NCBI RefSeq assembly: GCF_004349235.1
Contig: NZ_SMKY01000075.1
Location: 1-34,125, forward strand
Source of the DNA: Actinomadura darangshiensis
GTDB lineage: Bacteria; Actinomycetota; Actinomycetes; Streptosporangiales; Streptosporangiaceae
Length of the DNA: 34,125 nt
Reading direction: 5' to 3'
Below the pieces are notes generated by a model. The model worked only from the letters and a program-made list of their open reading frames with translations, was not told where the DNA came from and did not search any database. The position numbers and the translations under genes were made by a program. Positions 8,475-16,276 of the stretch are shown here, piece by piece. Every line of letters begins with the position of its first letter. The stretch's first letter is position 1.

Positions 8475-8513
8475 GCCGGAGCCGCCGCCCCGGTGCGGGA
8501 CGGCGGCTCCGGC
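8475..8513 (-). terminator. Hairpin terminator after DHA2 exporter
   Basis: GCCGGAGCCGCCG (8475-8487) and CGGCGGCTCCGGC (8501-8513) form a perfect 13-bp stem with a 13-base loop, starting ten bases after the exporter stop on the minus strand. No U-tract follows, which is common in actinomycetes. Confidence 0.75.
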
Positions 8514-8522
8514 GCGGACGGG

Positions 8523-9989
8523 TCAGTGCGCGCGGGCGCGGCGGGGGAGGAGGAAGGCGACGAGGAACGCGGCGGCGGTGAGGGCGATCGTCAGGACGGT
8601 CACCTGCTTCGCGGCGTCCAGCGCGGCCGGGGCGGCGAAGCGCCCGGCCACCGGGGCGCCGATCGCGCCGAAGAACACCGTGCCGAGGATCGCGATGCCG
8701 AGGGACGCGCCCAGCTGCTGGACCGACTCCAGCGCGGCCGAGCCCGAGCCGACCTCGTGGTCGGCGATGCCCGCGACGATGATGTCGAACAGCGGGACGA
8801 AGATCATGCCCATCCCGGCGCCGAACAGCAGCAGCGGCGCCGCCAGGTGCCAGCCCCCGAGGCCCGTCCCGGCCGCGTCGAACACCGCGTGCAGCGCGAC
8901 CAGGCCGGCGGCCATCAGGGCCAGGCCGAGGTGCAGGATCCGGCGGCCCAGGCGGGTCATCGTCATGCCGCTGAACGCCGACCCGGCGAAGGCGCCGATC
9001 GCCCAGGACGACATCGCCAGGCTCGCGGCGAGCGGCGTGTACCCGAGGCCGAGCTGCAGGAACAGGCCGGTGGCCAGGGAGAACCCGGTGATCGTGCCGA
9101 AGAAGACGAGGACGAACAGCACGCCGGAGCTGTACGAGCGGCTCGCGAACACGCTCAGCCTGACCAGCGGCGTCCGGCCGCGGCGGGCGCGGCGCAGCTG
9201 GTGCAGGGCGAACAGGGCCAGGACGGGCACCGACCCGGCCAGCAGCGCCAGGGACCAGGTGGGCCAGCCGAGCTCACGGCCCTGGACGAGCGGGTACACC
9301 AGCATGCTCATGCCGAGGGCGCCGAGCAGCATCCCGGGGACGTCGAGGCCGCCCGAGCGGTCCGCGGTGACCGGTGCGGGCAGCACCCGGGCGCCCATGA
9401 CCAGCGCGTACGCGCCGACCGGCACGTTCAGCAGGAAGATCGCGCGCCAGCCGGTGCCGAGCAGGTCGGCGTCGATCAGCAGCCCGGCGACCACCGGGCC
9501 GAGGATCGTGGCGAGCCCGATCACCGGCCCGAACAGCGCGAACGCCTTGCCGGTGTCCGTGCCGAACAGGTCCCGGATCAGCCCGAAGCCCTGCGGGATC
9601 ATCACCGCGGCGCACAGGCCCTGCGCGACCCGGGCCGTGATCAGGCTCTCCGGCGACCAGGCGAACGCGCACGCCACCGACATGGCCACGAACCCGGCCG
9701 CGCCGGCCAGCAGGACGGGCCGCCGCCCGAACATGTCGCCGAGCCGCCCGCCGGTGAGCAGTGCCACGGCGAGGGCGAGGGTGTATCCGGCGGCCATCCA
9801 CTGCAGCGCGGAGTAGGAGCCGCCGAGGTCCGCGCGGATCGCGGGGGCGGCCACGTTGACGACGGTGGAGTCGAGCAGGTTCAGCAGGGTGGCGGCCAGG
9901 ATCGCCGACAGGCCGAGCCAGCGGCGGGGGTGCGGTGCGGCGGCGCCGGCCGGCCGCGTGCCGGGCGGTGTTTCGAGGGTGGCGGTCAT
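8523..9989 (-). CDS. DHA2-family MFS multidrug exporter (EmrB/QacA type)
   Basis: This 488-residue protein has about 14 predicted membrane helices and is a drug:H+ antiporter of the DHA2 family. It shows the family motifs in order: LDSTVVNVAAPAI in helix 1 (motif D1), GGRLGDMFGRRPVLL between helices 2 and 3 (motif A) and GPVIGLATILGPVVAGLL in helix 5 (motif C, the antiporter signature). ATG 9989 follows AAGGAAGGAAGG, so the much longer upstream open frame is not used. There is no adjacent regulator, yet two matched operator sites flank the -10 box. It is a paralogue of the exporter at 20726-22432; compare IDADLLGTGWRAIFLLN with IDADLFGTGWRMIFLIN. The drug specificity is unknown. Confidence 0.9.
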   Translation of the reverse strand: MTATLETPPGTRPAGAAAPHPRRWLGLSAILAATLLNLLDSTVVNVAAPAIRADLGGSYSALQWMAAGYTLALAVALLTGGRLGDMFGRRPVLLAGAAGFVAMSVACAFAWSPESLITARVAQGLCAAVMIPQGFGLIRDLFGTDTGKAFALFGPVIGLATILGPVVAGLLIDADLLGTGWRAIFLLNVPVGAYALVMGARVLPAPVTADRSGGLDVPGMLLGALGMSMLVYPLVQGRELGWPTWSLALLAGSVPVLALFALHQLRRARRGRTPLVRLSVFASRSYSSGVLFVLVFFGTITGFSLATGLFLQLGLGYTPLAASLAMSSWAIGAFAGSAFSGMTMTRLGRRILHLGLALMAAGLVALHAVFDAAGTGLGGWHLAAPLLLFGAGMGMIFVPLFDIIVAGIADHEVGSGSAALESVQQLGASLGIAILGTVFFGAIGAPVAGRFAAPAALDAAKQVTVLTIALTAAAFLVAFLLPRRARAH

Positions 9990-10011
9990 GGCCCTTCCTT
10001 CCTTTTGGAGC

Positions 10012-10055
10012 GGAATGCTCTGTTCCGATAATAACAGAACGGAACGCTTCATTCC
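10012..10055 (-). promoter_or_regulatory. Exporter promoter with two symmetric operators
   Basis: Two 15-bp imperfect palindromes of the form GGAAYG-N3/4-(C)RTTCC occur at 10012-10026 and 10041-10055, 29 bases apart centre to centre. Together they make one perfect outer symmetry: GGAATG-N4-GTTCCG is mirrored by CGGAAC-N4-CATTCC about 10033/10034. Between them lies TATTAT on the minus strand (10033-10028), a near-consensus -10 box for the exporter. One site would cover the -35 side and the other the transcription start. This is a classic layout for TetR-type repression. Confidence 0.75.
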
Positions 10056-10130
10056 ACAAGAATCCCGGCCGGATTCCCGGTGGCAGGTCGAGGGGTCCGG
10101 TTCGTCCGGGGATGCCATACGCTTCGAGGT

Positions 10131-10553
10131 ATGGACGAGGTTTCGGCCAGTACGCCACCCGAGGCGGAACCCGGCGGACGCGGGCGCGGCAAGGGCGGGC
10201 TGCGCCGCTTCCTGCGGCGCATGGCGGCCGGCAATGCCGAACTCGAAGCCGAGGACCTGCAGAAGACCGCCGGCGACGAGGGCGCGACGCCGATCACCGA
10301 CTGCGCCGCGCGCAAGCGGCACTGCGTGGCGGGTACGCTACGTACCGTGACCCTCCGCCCGCGGGGCGGCGCCCCCGCCCTGGAGGCCGAGCTCTACGAC
10401 GGCACCGACGTGATCAGCCTCGTCTGGCTCGGCCGCCGCAAGATCGCCGGGATCGACCCCGGGCGCCGGCTGCGCGCCGAAGGGCTCGTCAGCGTGCAGG
10501 ACGGGCGCAAGGTCATGTTCAATCCGCGATACGAGCTGCGCGGCGGTTCATGA
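10131..10553 (+). CDS. OB-fold nucleic-acid-binding domain protein (Rv2694c-like)
   Basis: This 140-residue protein has a basic low-complexity N-terminus (about 1-35, rich in Gly, Arg and Lys). It is followed by an OB-fold domain (about 55-138) with strands CVAGTLRTVTLRP, LEAELYDGTDVISLVWLGR and GRRLRAEGLVSVQDGRKVMFNPRYEL. These small OB-fold proteins are conserved beside DUF3159 proteins in actinobacteria, as in M. tuberculosis Rv2694c. Their role is not established. ATG 10131 is chosen because TACGCT (10118-10123) lies seven bases upstream, fitting a leaderless start. Only 28 bases separate it from the DUF3159 gene, so the two are probably co-transcribed. Confidence 0.83.
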   Translation: MDEVSASTPPEAEPGGRGRGKGGLRRFLRRMAAGNAELEAEDLQKTAGDEGATPITDCAARKRHCVAGTLRTVTLRPRGGAPALEAELYDGTDVISLVWLGRRKIAGIDPGRRLRAEGLVSVQDGRKVMFNPRYELRGGS

Positions 10554-10581
10554 GACCGCCGCGGGCCCTCGGGAGTGCGAC

Positions 10582-11259
10582 GTGAGCGAAGTGGAAACGG
10601 GCACCGAGCGGGAGACCGCCGCCCACGACACCGTTGAGGCGGCCGTCCGCGCCCAGCTCAACAAGGCGCTGGGCGGGGTGCGCGGCATGGCCGAGGCGGC
10701 CGTGCCCACGATCGCCTTCACCGGCACCTACGTCGCGATCGAGGACATCAAGATCGCCGTCGCGGCGGGCATCGGCGCCGCGGTGGTGCTCCTCGCGGTC
10801 CGGCTCGCGCAGCGCTCCAGCCCCCAGTTCGTCCTCAACAGCCTCGTCGGCATCGCGATCGCCGCGTTCTTCGCGCTGCGCTCCGGCAAGGCCGAGGACG
10901 CCTTCCTGCCCGGCATCCTGCTGAACGCGGGCTACGGCGTCGTGATGATCTTCTCGATCGCGGTGCGCTGGCCCATCGTCGGCTTCATCATCGGATCGGT
11001 CACCGGCGATCCGACCGCGTGGCGCTCCGACCCCGGCATCGTCCGGCTGTGCGCCCGGCTCACCTGGCTGCTGGTGCTGCCCTGCGTCGCGCGCGTCGCC
11101 GTCCAGTACCCGATCTACCTCGCCGACGGCGACCAGAGCGGCCTGCTCGGCACCGCCAAGATCGTGATGGGCTGGCCGCTGCAGGTCGCGGCGCTGGCCG
11201 CGATGGTGTGGCTGCTCGCCCGCGGCCGCACCCCCATCAAGCGCGAAGAACCCGCCTGA
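10582..11259 (+). CDS. DUF3159 membrane protein (Rv2693c-like)
   Basis: This 225-residue integral membrane protein of the actinobacterial DUF3159 family has about six predicted helices. The N-terminal cytoplasmic segment (about 1-38) includes AQLNKALGGVRGMAE. The family-typical middle contains SSPQFVLNSLVGIAIAAFFALRSGKAEDAFLPGILLNAGYG in shorter recognisable blocks, then RWPIVGFIIG. The GTG start at 10582 follows GGGAG. It lies between the OB-fold gene and the convergent ceoC gene, the same arrangement as in mycobacteria, and may be linked with potassium handling. Its biochemical role is unknown. The stop codon lies inside a bidirectional hairpin. Confidence 0.88.
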   Translation: MSEVETGTERETAAHDTVEAAVRAQLNKALGGVRGMAEAAVPTIAFTGTYVAIEDIKIAVAAGIGAAVVLLAVRLAQRSSPQFVLNSLVGIAIAAFFALRSGKAEDAFLPGILLNAGYGVVMIFSIAVRWPIVGFIIGSVTGDPTAWRSDPGIVRLCARLTWLLVLPCVARVAVQYPIYLADGDQSGLLGTAKIVMGWPLQVAALAAMVWLLARGRTPIKREEPA

Positions 11260-11277
11260 CCGTCCGGTCAAGCGGGT
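11250..11277. terminator. Bidirectional hairpin between DUF3159 gene and ceoC
   Basis: ACCCGCCTGACCG (11250-11262) pairs with CGGTCAAGCGGGT (11265-11277) with one mismatch. The hairpin contains the DUF3159 stop codon and sits ten bases from the ceoC stop on the other strand, so it can serve both convergent genes. Confidence 0.65.
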
Positions 11278-11286
11278 CCGCGCGCG

Positions 11287-11946
11287 TCAGCGGCCGCCGA
11301 GAAGCTCGGCGAGCTCGTCCTCCACGTCCTGGCTCGCCACGAACATCAGCTCGTCGCCCGGCTCCAGGGTGTCGTCGGACGAGGGGACCAGCACCCGGCC
11401 CTCCCGCAGGATCGCCACCAGCGCCGTGTCGCGCGGCCAGCTCACCGACCCGACCCGCTCGCCGCCGAGCGGCGCGTCCTCCGGCAGCGTCAGCTCGACC
11501 AGGTTCGCCTCGCCCTGCCGGAACGTCATCAGCCGGACGAGGTCGCCGACGCTGACCGCCTCCTCCACGAGCGCCGACAGCAACCGCGGGGTGGACACGG
11601 CCACGTCCACGCCCCACGACTCGTTGAACAGCCACTCGTTGTTCGGGTGGTTGATCCGGGCCACCACCCGCGGCACCCCGTACTCGGTCTTGGCCAGCAG
11701 CGACACCACCAGGTTGACCTTGTCGTCGCCGGACGAGGCCACCACCACCTGGCAGCGCTCCAGCGCCGCGTCGTCCAGCGCGGAGATCTCGCACGCGTCG
11801 GCCAGCAGCCACTCCGCGCGCGGCACCATCTCGACCTTGATGGCCTTGGGGCTCTTGTCGATCAGGAGCACCTCGTGCCCGTTCTCCAGCAGCTCCGCGG
11901 CGATGGACCGGCCCACCGCGCCGGCCCCGGCGATCGCGACCCGCAT
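11287..11946 (-). CDS. ceoC: TrkA-type potassium regulatory protein CeoC
   Basis: This 219-residue cytoplasmic protein has an RCK_N Rossmann domain (about 1-120, starting MRVAIAGAGAVGR with the GxGxxG nucleotide site) and an RCK_C domain (about 135-215, ending GDELMFVASQDVEDELAELL). RCK/TrkA proteins bind NAD(H), ATP or cyclic di-AMP and gate potassium transporters. The start overlaps the ceoB stop by one base (TGATG), so the pair is translationally coupled, as for ceoB and ceoC in mycobacteria (Rv2691, Rv2692). The divergent gene beyond ceoB encodes a KimA-like transporter, the most likely partner. Confidence 0.87.
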   Translation of the reverse strand: MRVAIAGAGAVGRSIAAELLENGHEVLLIDKSPKAIKVEMVPRAEWLLADACEISALDDAALERCQVVVASSGDDKVNLVVSLLAKTEYGVPRVVARINHPNNEWLFNESWGVDVAVSTPRLLSALVEEAVSVGDLVRLMTFRQGEANLVELTLPEDAPLGGERVGSVSWPRDTALVAILREGRVLVPSSDDTLEPGDELMFVASQDVEDELAELLGGR

Positions 11947-12611
11947 CAGGCGTCCTCCCCGTTCCCCGCCGCGACGGCGGCGTTGACCCGCTCCAGATCG
12001 TCGGCGGCCGCCATGATGTGCACGATGTCGCCGTCCTGGATCACCGTGTCCCGTTCGGGGACGAGCGCGTCGCCCATCCTGGACAGGAACGCGATGCGGG
12101 TCCGCGCGTGCTCCTCCAGCGCGCCGACCTTCTCGCCCACCCACAGGTGGCCGGAGTCCAGCTCGGCGAGGACGACCTCGCCGGTCGGGTCCCGCCACAG
12201 CGGCTCGGCGCCCTCCGGGAGCAGCCGGCGCAGGATCTGGTCGGCGGTCCACCGGACGGTCGCGACCGTGGGGATGCCGAGGCGCTGGTAGACCTCGGCC
12301 CGGCGCGGATCGTAGATCCGGGCCACCACGTTGTCGACGCCGAACGTCTCGCGCGCCACCCGGGCGGAGATGATGTTGGAGTTGTCGCCGCTGCTGACGG
12401 CCACGAACGCGGACGCGCGCTCGATGCCCGCCTCGGCGATCACATCGCGGTCGAACCCGAACCCGGTGATGCGGCGGCCCCGGAACCCGCTGCGCAAACG
12501 GCGGAACGCCTCCGGGCTCTGGTCGATGATGGCGACCGAATGGCCCTTGTCCTCCAGGATGTGGGCGAGCGTCGACCCGACCCGCCCGCATCCCATGATC
12601 ACGATATGCAC
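11946..12611 (-). CDS. ceoB: TrkA-type potassium regulatory protein CeoB
   Basis: This 221-residue RCK protein is a paralogue of the next gene. It opens with HIVIMGCGRVGSTLA (the Rossmann GxGxxG), continues with AIIDQSPEAF, where the acidic residue ends strand 2, and has a C-terminal RCK_C region ending GDIVHIMAAADDLERV. The start is GTG 12611, preceded by GAAGGAACGGCC. The first in-frame ATG inside the Rossmann motif would destroy the fold. It is the promoter-proximal gene of a two-gene minus-strand operon with ceoC and is divergent from the KimA-like transporter across about 260 bases. It probably senses nucleotide state and controls potassium flux. Confidence 0.87.
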   Translation of the reverse strand: MHIVIMGCGRVGSTLAHILEDKGHSVAIIDQSPEAFRRLRSGFRGRRITGFGFDRDVIAEAGIERASAFVAVSSGDNSNIISARVARETFGVDNVVARIYDPRRAEVYQRLGIPTVATVRWTADQILRRLLPEGAEPLWRDPTGEVVLAELDSGHLWVGEKVGALEEHARTRIAFLSRMGDALVPERDTVIQDGDIVHIMAAADDLERVNAAVAAGNGEDA

Positions 12612-12871
12612 GGCCGTTCCTTCTTCCGTCCAGAGGGAGGTTCCCCCTGTACCCCCCGCGCCGTGCACGGCGATTCGCCGCCGACACCGTGCCGCACCCG
12701 AGGACCGTTTCCGTTGAATGATCCCTGCGGGCTGCAAACCTACACATCCCCCCAGGCGAGTACTACCCAACCAGCTTGCCCCGCGGGACGGCGAAGCGCG
12801 GGCCGTGCCGCCCGGCCGCGGACGGCAGGCAGCCGATCCGCCGTCGCACGCTAGGGCTAGAGTCTCGTTGC
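12612..12871 (+). promoter_or_regulatory. Divergent ceoBC / transporter intergenic region with leaderless promoter
   Basis: This 260-base region holds no gene. At its right end TAGAGT (12858-12863) lies eight bases before GTG 12872, the spacing expected when transcription starts at the start codon. A TAGGTT on the minus strand near 12750 could serve ceoB, but no good -35 goes with it. No ydaO-type (cyclic di-AMP) riboswitch consensus could be recognised by eye. Confidence 0.5.
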
Positions 12872-14905
12872 GTGTCAAAGGTTCCGGACCTCACGAAGAG
12901 GCTCCTCCTCGGCCGTGCGCTGAGCAGCTCCCAGCAGCACGAGCAGCTGCTGAAGAAACGGATCGCGCTGCCGGTCTTCGCGAGCGACGCGCTGTCGTCG
13001 GTCGCCTACGCCCCGCAGGAGATCCTCCTCGCGCTCGGCGCGGGCGGCCTCGTGATGTACCACTACACCCCGTGGGTGGCCGCGGCCGTGGTGGTGATCC
13101 TGCTCACCGTGGTCGCGTCCTACCGGCAGAACGTCCGGGCCTACCAGAGCGGCGGCGGCGACTTCGAGGTCGCCACCACCAACCTCGGCGGCAACTGGGG
13201 CGTCGTCGTCGCGAGCGCGCTGCTGGTCGACTATGTGATGACCGTCGCGGTGTCGGTGTCGTCCGGCGTGGAGAACCTCGGCGCGCTGCTGAAGTTCATG
13301 CAGCCGCACGAGGTCGGCGTCGCGATCGTCATCGTCGTCCTGCTCACCCTCGGGAACCTGCGCGGGCTGAAGGAGGCCGGGGTCGCGTTCGCGATCCCCA
13401 CCTACCTGTTCATGTTCGCGGTCCTCAGCATGCTGGCGTGGGGGCTGGTCCGGCTGGTCGCGGGCACCGACCTGCAGGCCGAGACCGCGCACTACCAGGT
13501 CCGCGGCGACGAGACCGACCTCGCCGGCTTCGCCCTGGTCTTCCTGCTGCTGCGGGCGTTCTCGTCCGGCTGCGCCGCGCTGACCGGGGTCGAGGCGATC
13601 AGCAACGGCGTGCCCGCGTTCCGCAAGCCCAAGGGCGAGAACGCCGCCACGACGCTGCTGGCGCTCGGGGTCGTCGCGATGACCATGTTCGGCGGCGTGA
13701 CCGCGTTCGCCTACATCACCGACGCCAAGTTCGCCGAGCCCGACCAGGGCAGCCACCTGATCGACCCGGCCACCGGCAAGGCCGTCACCGACGCCGACCC
13801 GGTGATCGCACAGGTCGCGCACACCGTGTTCAGCAACTTCAGCCCCGGCTTCGCGCTGGTCACCGCGATGACCGCGCTGATCCTCTTCCTCGCCGCCAAC
13901 ACCGCGTTCAACGGGTTCCCGGTGCTCGGGTCGGTGCTCGCGCAGAACCGCTTCCTCCCGCGCCAGCTGCACACCCGCGGCGACCGGCTCGCCTTCAGCA
14001 ACGGCATCATCATCCTCGCCACCATGGCCGGGCTGCTGATCTACGCCTACGACGCGTCCGTCAGCCGGCTCATCCCGCTGTACACCGTCGGCGTGTTCGT
14101 GTCGTTCACGGTCAGCCAGGTCGGCATGGTCCGGCACTGGAACCGGCTCCTGGCCGCCGAGACCGACGCGGCGCGGCGGCGCCGGATGAAGACCTCGCGC
14201 GGCATCAACGCGTTCGGCGCCACCCTCACCGGCATCGTCCTCGTCGTCGTGCTGATCACCAAGTTCGCGCTCGGCGCCTACATCGTCTGCATCGCGATGC
14301 CGCTGCTGTTCCTGCTGATGAAGGCGATCCGCAAGCACTACGACCGGGTCGCCGCGGAGTTGGTGCCCTCCGGCGAGGACGTCGCGCTGCCCGCCCGCAA
14401 CCACGGCATCGTGCTCGTCTCCACGATCCACAAGCCGACGCTGCGGGCGCTCGCCTACGCCCGCGCGACCCGCCCGTCCACGCTGGAGGCGGTGACCGTC
14501 GCGGTGGACGCCCAGGAGTCCCAGCGCCTCCAGGACGAGTGGGACGCCCTCGACATCCCCGTCCCGCTGAAGATCCTCGACTCGCCGTACCGGGAGATCA
14601 CCCGGCCCGTGCTGTCCTATGTGAAGAGCATCCGGCGCAAGAGCCCGCGCGACGTCGTCACCGTGTTCATCCCCGAGTACGTCGTCGGCCACTGGTGGGA
14701 GCAGCTCCTGCACAACCAGAGCGCGCTGCGGCTGAAGGGCCGGCTGCTGTTCCAGCCGGGCGTCATGGTGACGAGCGTCGCCTGGCAGCTGCACTCCTCC
14801 GACCGGCTCAAGGGACGGATCGAGCCGCCGGGACCGGGCTCCTCCCGGCGCCCGCCGCGGGCCGGGGCACCCCCCGGTGCCGGTAGTGTTTCCGACCGTG
14901 ACTGA
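12872..14905 (+). CDS. APC-superfamily transporter, KimA-like potassium symporter
   Basis: This 677-residue protein has about 12 membrane helices and a soluble C-terminal region (about 490-640). Such genes are usually labelled amino acid permease. However, D39 and Y46 (SDALSSVAY), Y121, T124 and S128 (VDYVMTVAVS) and T238 (ALTGVEA) match the K+-site residues I recall for Bacillus subtilis KimA (D36, Y43, Y118, T121, S125, T230), with a constant offset of three for the first five. High-affinity K+/H+ symport is therefore the better guess, supported by the divergent ceoBC RCK genes. The GTG 12872 start is leaderless-type; the frame is open to 12776 but no ribosome site supports that. The 3' end overlaps the methyltransferase gene by eight bases. 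The orthologue is M. tuberculosis Rv2690c. Confidence 0.82.
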   Translation: MSKVPDLTKRLLLGRALSSSQQHEQLLKKRIALPVFASDALSSVAYAPQEILLALGAGGLVMYHYTPWVAAAVVVILLTVVASYRQNVRAYQSGGGDFEVATTNLGGNWGVVVASALLVDYVMTVAVSVSSGVENLGALLKFMQPHEVGVAIVIVVLLTLGNLRGLKEAGVAFAIPTYLFMFAVLSMLAWGLVRLVAGTDLQAETAHYQVRGDETDLAGFALVFLLLRAFSSGCAALTGVEAISNGVPAFRKPKGENAATTLLALGVVAMTMFGGVTAFAYITDAKFAEPDQGSHLIDPATGKAVTDADPVIAQVAHTVFSNFSPGFALVTAMTALILFLAANTAFNGFPVLGSVLAQNRFLPRQLHTRGDRLAFSNGIIILATMAGLLIYAYDASVSRLIPLYTVGVFVSFTVSQVGMVRHWNRLLAAETDAARRRRMKTSRGINAFGATLTGIVLVVVLITKFALGAYIVCIAMPLLFLLMKAIRKHYDRVAAELVPSGEDVALPARNHGIVLVSTIHKPTLRALAYARATRPSTLEAVTVAVDAQESQRLQDEWDALDIPVPLKILDSPYREITRPVLSYVKSIRRKSPRDVVTVFIPEYVVGHWWEQLLHNQSALRLKGRLLFQPGVMVTSVAWQLHSSDRLKGRIEPPGPGSSRRPPRAGAPPGAGSVSDRD

Positions 14906-16235
14906 ACTCGAACCCGACGTCCTCGAACTGGAGGTCGGCAACGTCGCCAACGGCGGTTTCTGCGTCGCCCGGCACGAGGGCCGCGTCGTCTTCGTCCGGC
15001 ACGCCCTGCCCGGCGAACGGGTGAGAGCCCGCGTCACCGACCGCACCAAGAACTTCCTGCGCGCCGACGCCGAGGAGATCATCGAGGCGTCCCCGGACCG
15101 CGTCCCGCCGCCCTGCCCGTTCGCCGGGCCGGGCCGCTGCGGCGGCTGCGACTGGCAGCACGCCGCCCCGCCCGCCCAGCGGGCACTCAAGGCCGCGGTC
15201 GTCGAGGAGCAGCTCCAGCGGCTCGCCGGGATCACCCGCACGGTGACCGTCGAGGAGGTCCCCTACCCGGCCGACGCCGAGGTGGCCCCGCCGCCCGGGC
15301 TCGGCTGGCGCACCCGCGTGCAGTTCTCGGTCTCCTCCGGGGCGGTCGGCCTGCGCCGGCACCGCTCGCACGACATCGAGCCCGTCGACGAATGCCTGAT
15401 CGCCCACCCCGGCGTGGAGCTGATGGGCATCGAGCGCAAGCGCTGGCCGGGCGCGACCGGCGTCGAGGGCATCGTCTCGGCCACCACCGGCGACCGCCTC
15501 GTCGTGCTGCGCGGCCGGGACCGCCGCAAGATCAAGGTCCCGCGGCTGGACGTGCCGGTCCGGCTCGTCCGCGGCAAGCCGGAGCCCGGCGCCGGGCTCC
15601 CGTACGTCCGCGAGGAGGTCTCCGGGCGGCTCTACCAGGTCAGCGGCAGCGGCTTCTGGCAGGTCCACCCCGGCGCCGCGCAGCTCCTCGCCGACGCCGT
15701 CCTCGACGCCCTCGAACCGAAGCCCGGCGACATCGCCCTCGACCTGTACTGCGGCGTCGGCCTGTTCGCCGGCGTCCTCGCCGACCGCATCGGCTCCGAC
15801 GGGCTCGTCGTCGGCATCGAGTCGGACGGGCAGGCCGTCCGCGACGCCCGCTTCAACCTGCGCGACCTGCCGAACGTGTCCATCGAGCGCGGCTCCGTCG
15901 AGGAGGTCGTCCCCGACCTGGAGTTCGGCCGCGCGTCCAGCTCGTCCCGCACCCAGAACAAGCGCGGCACCGGCCACCACGGCGGCGCCCGCGTCCGCCG
16001 CGCCGACGTCGTCGTCCTCGACCCGCCCCGCACCGGCGCGGGCCGCGACGTCGTCGAGCACATCACCCGGGTCGCCGGCCGCAAGATCGCCTATGTGTCG
16101 TGCGACCCCGCCACGCTGGCGCGCGACCTGTCCTACTTCAGTGAGCGCGGCTGGACCCTGGAGACCATCCGCGCCTTCGACGCCTTCCCGATGACCCAGC
16201 ACGTGGAGTGCCTGGCGACGCTCGTGCGCGGCTGA
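14898..16235 (+). CDS. Class I SAM-dependent m5U RNA methyltransferase (TrmA/RlmD family)
   Basis: This 445-residue protein makes 5-methyluridine in tRNA or rRNA. A TRAM RNA-binding domain (about 8-62) is followed by four cluster cysteines C73, C81, C84 and C166 for a 4Fe-4S centre. Next come FWQV (253-256), the SAM-binding DLYCGVGLF (282-290), DPPRTG (375-380), the nucleophile C402 in YVSCDPATL and the base E437 in HVECLATL. A Ser/Arg/His-rich insertion (about 345-368) before the DPPR motif looks like a flexible basic loop. GTG 14898 lies eight bases after TAGTGT, fitting a leaderless promoter inside the preceding gene, and the genes also overlap by eight bases. The orthologue is Rv2689c. 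The target base is uncertain. Confidence 0.92.
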   Translation: MTELEPDVLELEVGNVANGGFCVARHEGRVVFVRHALPGERVRARVTDRTKNFLRADAEEIIEASPDRVPPPCPFAGPGRCGGCDWQHAAPPAQRALKAAVVEEQLQRLAGITRTVTVEEVPYPADAEVAPPPGLGWRTRVQFSVSSGAVGLRRHRSHDIEPVDECLIAHPGVELMGIERKRWPGATGVEGIVSATTGDRLVVLRGRDRRKIKVPRLDVPVRLVRGKPEPGAGLPYVREEVSGRLYQVSGSGFWQVHPGAAQLLADAVLDALEPKPGDIALDLYCGVGLFAGVLADRIGSDGLVVGIESDGQAVRDARFNLRDLPNVSIERGSVEEVVPDLEFGRASSSSRTQNKRGTGHHGGARVRRADVVVLDPPRTGAGRDVVEHITRVAGRKIAYVSCDPATLARDLSYFSERGWTLETIRAFDAFPMTQHVECLATLVRG

Positions 16236-16276
16236 CCGGCCGAAAAACCGGTTGTGCCGGGGCTTACCGTAGATCC

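Noticed and set aside
7492..9989. Biosynthetic gene cluster (two oxidoreductases plus exporters)
   Set aside because: No core synthase, precursor peptide or tailoring set is present, and the genes lie in separate transcription units.
12612..12871. ydaO-type cyclic di-AMP riboswitch before the KimA-like gene
   Set aside because: The expected conserved blocks could not be seen, and a leaderless promoter at the right end leaves no transcribed 5' region for it.
16235..16252. ACCGG-N8-CCGGT hairpin as terminator after the methyltransferase
   Set aside because: The stem is only 5 bp and the sequence also lies in the promoter region of the Eis-like gene, so support is too weak.
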